From Vicinamibacterales bacterium (GTDB taxonomy: Bacteria; Acidobacteriota; Vicinamibacteria; Vicinamibacterales; UBA8438): DNA of 37,952 nt. This document shows positions 33,653 to 37,952 of this stretch, piece after piece. Location of the stretch: positions 1 to 37,952 of the forward strand of contig CALLXD010000061.1 of the NCBI GenBank assembly GCA_937766455.1. Reading direction: 5' to 3'. Position numbers and translations under genes: made by a program. Position 1 is the first letter of the stretch. Every line of letters starts with the position of its first letter. The notes beneath the pieces are model-generated. The model was not told the origin of the DNA and did not search any database. It saw only the letters and a list, made by a program, of their open reading frames with translations.

Positions 33653-35566
33653 TTACATGCCGTCTGGACCCACCTCGGGCCAGGCAATGGCCGCGCGCAC
33701 CCCGTCCATCTCCGTGCGCGTATGGACATCCACATACAGATCGCCATCCCTGAGGCTGCGCAGATCTGAGGCGGACAAGTCGACGACCCCGGACATGCGC
33801 GCCTGCCTGCGTCCGCCGAGCAGATGCGTGACGGGCCCCGGAGCGGCCTCGATCGCCCGGTGCAGATGCGAAAACCACACGTCGTCATCCATGACGCCGT
33901 GCACCGCGACGGTGTAGCGCAGGCTCCGCGTCGCGCGGTCGAGTTCAAACCGTGCTCGCAGGCCGGCACGACCGCCGCTGGTCTCGACCTCGACACGCTC
34001 TGGCGGGGGCGGTGCCGTCAAACTGGGGGTGCTGTCGGGCGCTCGCCGATGGGCGGTCGCCTGCTCGAAGGCGTAGGCCAATCCGATGAGGTCCGCTTCC
34101 GAGAACTCGCGCCCGATCATCTCCAGCCCCACAGGCATCCCGTCCGAGGCATACCCGGCCGGCACGGTGATGGCGGGCAAACCCGACACGGCGCTCAGGG
34201 CGCAGTTGCTGCCCGGCTGCCCCTGACCGATGGGCCGCGCCGTCTCCCGTATCGTGGGATAGAGGAGCGCGGTCACATCGTGCTCGTCGAGCACAGCCTC
34301 GACCGCCAGCCGCACCGCGTCGCGCTTTGCCAATCGCGCGCGATACTCGTCGGTGTCGAGCGTCTCGACATCCAACGACGCCTGCAGAGCACCCGAGGCG
34401 AGCACCTGGTGGTAGAGGCCCCGCTCCACCAGCTCTGCCAACGAGCGTACCGGCGCTCCCGGAGTGGCCTCGAGATACCGGTCGAAATCGAACTTGAACT
34501 CGAGGCCGATGACCGACGCGTCCTCCAACAGGGCGCCGAAGTCGGTCTCGCCAATCTCGACCAGCACGGCCCCGGCGGCTGCCATCTCCTCGGCCGCCGC
34601 CTCGATGACGGTCCGCACCGGCCGTTCGGCACCGGTGGCGCCGAGCAACTCGTCAAGCACGGCGACGCGTGCGCCGCGCAGCATCCCGGCGTCAAGGGCG
34701 TCGGTGAACGTCGCGGGGATCCGCCCGCGTCCGCGCTCGGTCGTCCGGTCGGCCGGATCAGGGCCCACTGTCGCATCCAACGTAATGGCCAGGTCTTGCA
34801 CCGAACGCGCCAGCGGCCCCCCAATATCCTGCGTGCTGGAGAGTGGAATGATGCCATCCCCGCTCGCCAACCCACGCGTGCCACGCAGGCCCACCAACGC
34901 GTGGTGCGCCGATGGGATCCGGATGGACCCGCAGGTGTCGCTGCCCATGCCAACGGCGGCGTAGCTGGCGGCGACGGCCGCGCCGGTACCCCCACTCGAC
35001 CCCCCAGGGTTGCGCATCGGATCGTACGGATTCCGGGTCTGGCCAGCGATAGAGCTCACGGTCGTAATGCCGCGCGCGAGCTCGTGCATGTTCGTCTTCC
35101 CGAGAATGATGGCGCCCGCATCCCGCAGCCGCTGGACCTGGAACGCATCGTCCGGCGGAATCGACGTCGCCAAACCGATGGCCCCCGCGGTCGTCGGCAT
35201 GTCGGCCGTGTCGTAGTTGTCCTTGACCACCACCGGCACGCCGTGGAGAGGCCCGCGCGTCAGTCCCTGCGCACGCTCGACGTCGCGCGCGTCAGCCACG
35301 GCCAAGGCGTCATCGGCAATCCGCACCATCGCGTTCAAGCGAGGGCCTTGCTGGTCGTAGGCCGTGATGCGGGCCAGGTAGCTATTCACCAGCTGTCGCG
35401 AGGTCACGTCACCGGCGTCGAGCGCGGTGGCGAGTTCCGTGATCGAACGCTCCATGACCTCGAAGCGGGGGGCGGTCGTGGTCGTCGTCGCGGGTCCGCA
35501 ACCGGCTCCCGCCACCGCCACCGCGACCACGAGCAATCGGCGTGTGTGCTGTTGCACGGTTGACAT
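33653..35566 (-). CDS. Amidase-signature lipoprotein with C-terminal CHRD domain
   Basis: A 637-residue protein. The lipoprotein signal ends in VAGAGC (C23). The amidase-signature domain (about 35-505) has the Lys-Ser-Ser triad: K115 in VPVVVKDNYDT, S190 in NPGGSSGGTG and S214 in MGSDTCGSIRIPSA. The last 110 residues (RFELDRATRSLRYTVAVHGV, LGGRRQARMSGVVDLSASDL, GDLYVDVHTRTEMDGVRAAI) match the CHRD domain of chordin and bacterial secreted proteins. The combination is a lipid-anchored extracytoplasmic amide hydrolase with a domain of unknown bacterial role. The start at 35566 has AGGA 6 nt upstream; 35572 and 35599 are alternatives. It diverges from the M28 gene, with 58 nt between starts. Confidence 0.92.
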   Translation of the reverse strand: MSTVQQHTRRLLVVAVAVAGAGCGPATTTTTAPRFEVMERSITELATALDAGDVTSRQLVNSYLARITAYDQQGPRLNAMVRIADDALAVADARDVERAQGLTRGPLHGVPVVVKDNYDTADMPTTAGAIGLATSIPPDDAFQVQRLRDAGAIILGKTNMHELARGITTVSSIAGQTRNPYDPMRNPGGSSGGTGAAVAASYAAVGMGSDTCGSIRIPSAHHALVGLRGTRGLASGDGIIPLSSTQDIGGPLARSVQDLAITLDATVGPDPADRTTERGRGRIPATFTDALDAGMLRGARVAVLDELLGATGAERPVRTVIEAAAEEMAAAGAVLVEIGETDFGALLEDASVIGLEFKFDFDRYLEATPGAPVRSLAELVERGLYHQVLASGALQASLDVETLDTDEYRARLAKRDAVRLAVEAVLDEHDVTALLYPTIRETARPIGQGQPGSNCALSAVSGLPAITVPAGYASDGMPVGLEMIGREFSEADLIGLAYAFEQATAHRRAPDSTPSLTAPPPPERVEVETSGGRAGLRARFELDRATRSLRYTVAVHGVMDDDVWFSHLHRAIEAAPGPVTHLLGGRRQARMSGVVDLSASDLRSLRDGDLYVDVHTRTEMDGVRAAIAWPEVGPDGM

Positions 35567-35624
35567 GCTCATTCCTGGCCTCACCTTCCGTGGCGCCATC
35601 CTACCGCACCGCCGTCGCTATAGA

Positions 35625-37290
35625 ATGGCCGACATGCGGACGAGGTGGATACTCGGGTTTGTTGGGTCGGCCACGGTGGCCATGGTCGCGGTGGCCGCGG
35701 CGCAGGGCCGGAGCGACGCTCCCGCCCCGGGCGGCGACACCATCCGACCTGACGATCTGCAGGCGGATGTCAGCTTCCTGGCCGGCGACACCATGCAGGG
35801 TCGCCGCACGGGAACCCCGGGGAACCGGCAGGCCGCGGAGTTCATCGCGTCACGGTTCGACCGGTCCGGGCTCACTGCCGTGGGCGCGAACGGGTCATTC
35901 TTTCAGCCGTTCGACCTCATGACCGCCACCCTGGGCGAAAGCAACCGCCTCGAGGTCAGCAGCGTTCCGGCAGCTGACCTGACATTTGGCACCACCTACT
36001 ACCCGGACCCGACGAGCAGCACCGGAACAGCGTCCGGCGAGGTCGTTTTCGCCGGTTTCGGTATCCGGGCCGACGCACTCGACCACAACGATTACCGATC
36101 GTCAGCCGCCCTGGATGGCAAGGTCGCGCTCATACTCAACCATGAGCCGGGCGAGTTCGACGCGGCCAGCCCATTCGACGGCGCCATCCCATCAGAACAC
36201 GCGCGAGTAGTTCGCAAGGTACTGGCCGCCCAAACCGCTGGGGCCACCGCCGTGCTGATTGCTCCGGACATGCACAACCATGAGGGTCCTCGTGGCACGA
36301 CCCGCCCCAGACGTAACGTCTGGCCAGAACGACCACCACGTCAGCCCCGCTATCAGGTAGCCGGCTGGGTCAGAGACGTCGCGATCCCGGTGGTCCAGAT
36401 CTCGGGAGACCTCGCGGCACGGATGGTCGAGAACGCGGGTCTCACGATGCGGGAGTTGGTCGGGACGGGCGCTGAGCGCATCGGCGGCATCACAGCGGTG
36501 CCTCTCCCCGAACAGCACGTCGAAGTCACGACGTCGGTGCGCCGGCGTTTCCACCCGAACCGCAACGTCGTGGGATTGGTTGAGGGCGAGGACCCAGTGC
36601 TGCGCGACGAGTGGGTCTTGATCACCGCGCACTATGACCACGAGGGCGCCGACGGAACGCGCGTGTTCAACGGCGCCGATGACAACGCCTCCGGCGTCGC
36701 GGGCCTGATCGAGATCGCAGAGGCATACCGCATCGCGGGCCTCGACGGCCTGCGGCCACGACGGTCCGTCCTGCTCGCAGCCTGGAACTCCGAAGAACAG
36801 GGATTGCTCGGCGCCTGGTCGTACACCACGAACCCCATCCACCCTCTCGGGCAGACAGTGGCCGTCTTGAATATGGACATGATCGGCCGCGATGAAGAGA
36901 TCCCCGACGCGGGGGGCGCGCGGTTCTATGGGCTCACCGCCCAGACAGCGGAGTCGAACCGCAATGCCGTCAATATCCTGGGATACAGCCGCTCGCCGGA
37001 TCTCAAGCGCGTGGCCGAACGAGCCAATCGTGTCACCGGACTCACGCTCAGGTTTCGCTATGACAACAACGCGTCAAACCTGCTCCGTCGCAGCGACCAG
37101 TGGCCGTTTCTACATGAAGGTGTTCCGGCGCTCTTCATCCACACTGGACTCCATCCGGACTACCCACACCGAACGAGACCGGCCGGACACCGTCAACTAC
37201 GAGAAGATGGCGCGAGTCGTTCAGATGGTGCACGCACTGAGCTGGAACCTGGCGCAGAGCCCGACGCGCCCAGCGTATCTGTCCCGCTGA
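35625..37290 (+). CDS. M28 family zinc aminopeptidase, frameshifted near the C-terminus
   Basis: A secreted M28 peptidase: signal peptide RWILGFVGSATVAMVAVAAAQ, a protease-associated-like domain (about 95-290) and the catalytic domain. Zinc-site residues are H336 (HYDHEG), D352 (NGADDNASG), E390/E391 (NSEEQGLLG) and D418 (NMDMIGR). After FIHTGLHPDY the reading frame shifts: in the normal family DYH(T) follows, and that ending (HTERDRPDTVNYEKMARVVQ and on to a TGA at 37288-37290) is present one frame over. One extra C in the CCC at 37163-37165 explains it. Read without correction, the frame runs to 37517, antisense to aat. If the base is real, the last metal-ligand His and the C-terminus are lost. 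Start: ATG at 35625 or 35634. Confidence 0.85.
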
Positions 37291-37900
37291 TCGCCCCATC
37301 CGTTGCCCCATCCGTCGCCCCAGGCTCGGCGAACACGCAATCGAGTTGCAGGCTCTCGCCGAGCGCCGCCAGGTATTGGCTCCGCCGAATCTCCACCGCC
37401 CCAAACTGTCGCAGGTGGGGAGTGACCCACTGGATATCGAGCAACCCGAACCCCCTGGCACGGAGCCGCTCGACGAGACACACCAAGGCAATCTTCGACG
37501 TATCCGGGACGCGATGAAACATCGACTCCCCGAAGAACGCGCCCCCGAGACTCACCCCATACAAACCACCGACGAGGCTGTCGCCCTCCCACACCTCCAC
37601 AGAGTGGGCGTGACCCACACGATGCAGCGCGCAGTAACTGTCGATAATCTCCCGGTCAATCCAGTTCCCTGGATCGTCGACTCTCGATGCGCACGCCGTG
37701 ATGACCTCGCGGAACGCGTGGTTCACCGTGGAACGAAACTGGCCCTGGCGAATGAGGCGCGCCAGCCGTCGATGCACACGGAAGGTGTCCAATGGAATCA
37801 CCCCGCGGCGTCCAGGCGAGAACCACCGCACGCCCTCGTCGACCGCCATCGGGAAATAGCCGGTCTGGTAACCACCGAGCAGTGTGGCAATCGGAATCAT
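37193..37900 (-). CDS. aat: Leucyl/phenylalanyl-tRNA-protein transferase
   Basis: About 235 residues of the Aat family, which attaches Leu or Phe to N-terminal Arg/Lys to mark proteins for ClpAP. Motifs: GGYQTGYFPMAVDEG, RWFSPGRRGVIPLD, FRVHRRLARLIRQGQF, GNWIDREIIDSYCALHRVGH, AHSVEVWEGDSLVGGLYGVS, GAFFGESMFHRVPDTSKIAL and DIQWVTPHLRQFGAVEI. The usual N-terminal 20-30 residues are short here. The start may be the ATG at 37900 or a GTG at 37930. The last 30 or so residues (GATDGATDGAISG and a Ser/Pro tail) are low-complexity and overlap the M28 3' end by about 98 nt. Confidence 0.9.
   Translation of the reverse strand: MIPIATLLGGYQTGYFPMAVDEGVRWFSPGRRGVIPLDTFRVHRRLARLIRQGQFRSTVNHAFREVITACASRVDDPGNWIDREIIDSYCALHRVGHAHSVEVWEGDSLVGGLYGVSLGGAFFGESMFHRVPDTSKIALVCLVERLRARGFGLLDIQWVTPHLRQFGAVEIRRSQYLAALGESLQLDCVFAEPGATDGATDGAISGTDTLGASGSAPGSSSVRAPSERLAPSSRS
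37293..37322. repeat. Short 12-bp tandem repeat at the aat 3' end
   Basis: GCCCCATCCGTT and GCCCCATCCGTC lie head to tail, followed by a partial third unit. It starts just after the corrected M28 stop (37290) and encodes the GATDGATDGAI tail of aat on the minus strand. Replication slippage is a simple origin. Confidence 0.6.
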
Positions 37901-37952
37901 GTGCAACCACCGGGGCACCGCGCTGCGCACGGGGCCACGGAATCTCCGTTAC

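Noticed and set aside
33824..35563. A 579-codon open frame on the plus strand, antisense to the amidase
   Set aside because: It is Arg/Gly/His-rich with no domain and mirrors a well-supported gene; high GC produces such frames. The same applies to long frames antisense to topA (9971-11047), the transposase (5013-6107), the ABC-F gene (3197-4141) and the HTH-receiver gene (2100-2939).
1..37952. tRNA genes or CRISPR arrays
   Set aside because: I scanned the gaps for T-loop-like sequences and for regular repeats and found none that hold up; a covariance search would be decisive.

Overview
The window is a GC-rich bacterial chromosome segment with densely packed genes. LpxC implies a Gram-negative outer membrane. 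The best guess is Acidobacteriota, possibly the Vicinamibacteria, from the base composition, the many secreted lipoproteins and peptidases, the xerC-trmFO-topA-dprA block and the rplU-rpmA-obgE-nadD-rsfS block. This placement is an inference; no rRNA or other phylogenetic marker was compared. I found no rRNA, tRNA or CRISPR array.

Layout. 1-2011 (minus): an ECF sigma factor, a membrane anti-sigma factor and a lipoprotein cut by the window edge form one regulatory operon. 2301-4984 (plus): an unusual protein with an excisionase-type HTH followed by a receiver domain, then an ABC-F ATPase. 4984-6624 is a scar: an IS630-family element that has lost its 5' end is fused directly to the 3' half of a sigma-54 activator gene that has lost its 5' half. 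6635-12630 (minus): dprA, topA, trmFO and xerC, a DNA-processing and tRNA-modification block. 13016-14168 (plus): a TPR protein and a lipoprotein behind a promoter that sits inside a perfect 9-bp dyad. 14297-17904 (plus): rplU, rpmA, obgE, nadD, rsfS and comF, mostly overlapping. 17867-19723 (minus): lysA then tmk. 19865-22663 (plus): a second ECF sigma factor, then a STAS protein, a 93-codon-range unknown protein and a radical SAM protein with its SPASM-like region at the N-terminus.

22676-27850 (minus): lpxC, uvrA and an IPT plus beta-propeller protein. 27924-31889: NlpC/P60 lipoprotein (plus), M48 metalloprotease lipoprotein, HOGA1-like aldolase and a thioredoxin-like 2Fe-2S ferredoxin (all minus). 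The aldolase has a long, AT-richer, strongly structured upstream region. 32008-37900: an AbgT-family transporter (plus), an amidase fused to a CHRD domain (minus), an M28 peptidase with a single-base frameshift at its last metal-ligand motif (plus), and aat (minus).

How the genes fit together. Most of the window is housekeeping: ribosome assembly (rplU, rpmA, obgE, rsfS), NAD and dTTP synthesis (nadD, tmk), lysine and peptidoglycan precursor synthesis (lysA), lipid A (lpxC), repair and topology (uvrA, topA, xerC) and tRNA modification (trmFO). The accessory part is envelope and peptide turnover (NlpC/P60, M48, M28, amidase, AbgT). The items most worth a second look are the double-truncation scar, the STAS/unknown/radical SAM trio, the structured region upstream of the aldolase, the 12977-13013 dyad and the M28 frameshift.
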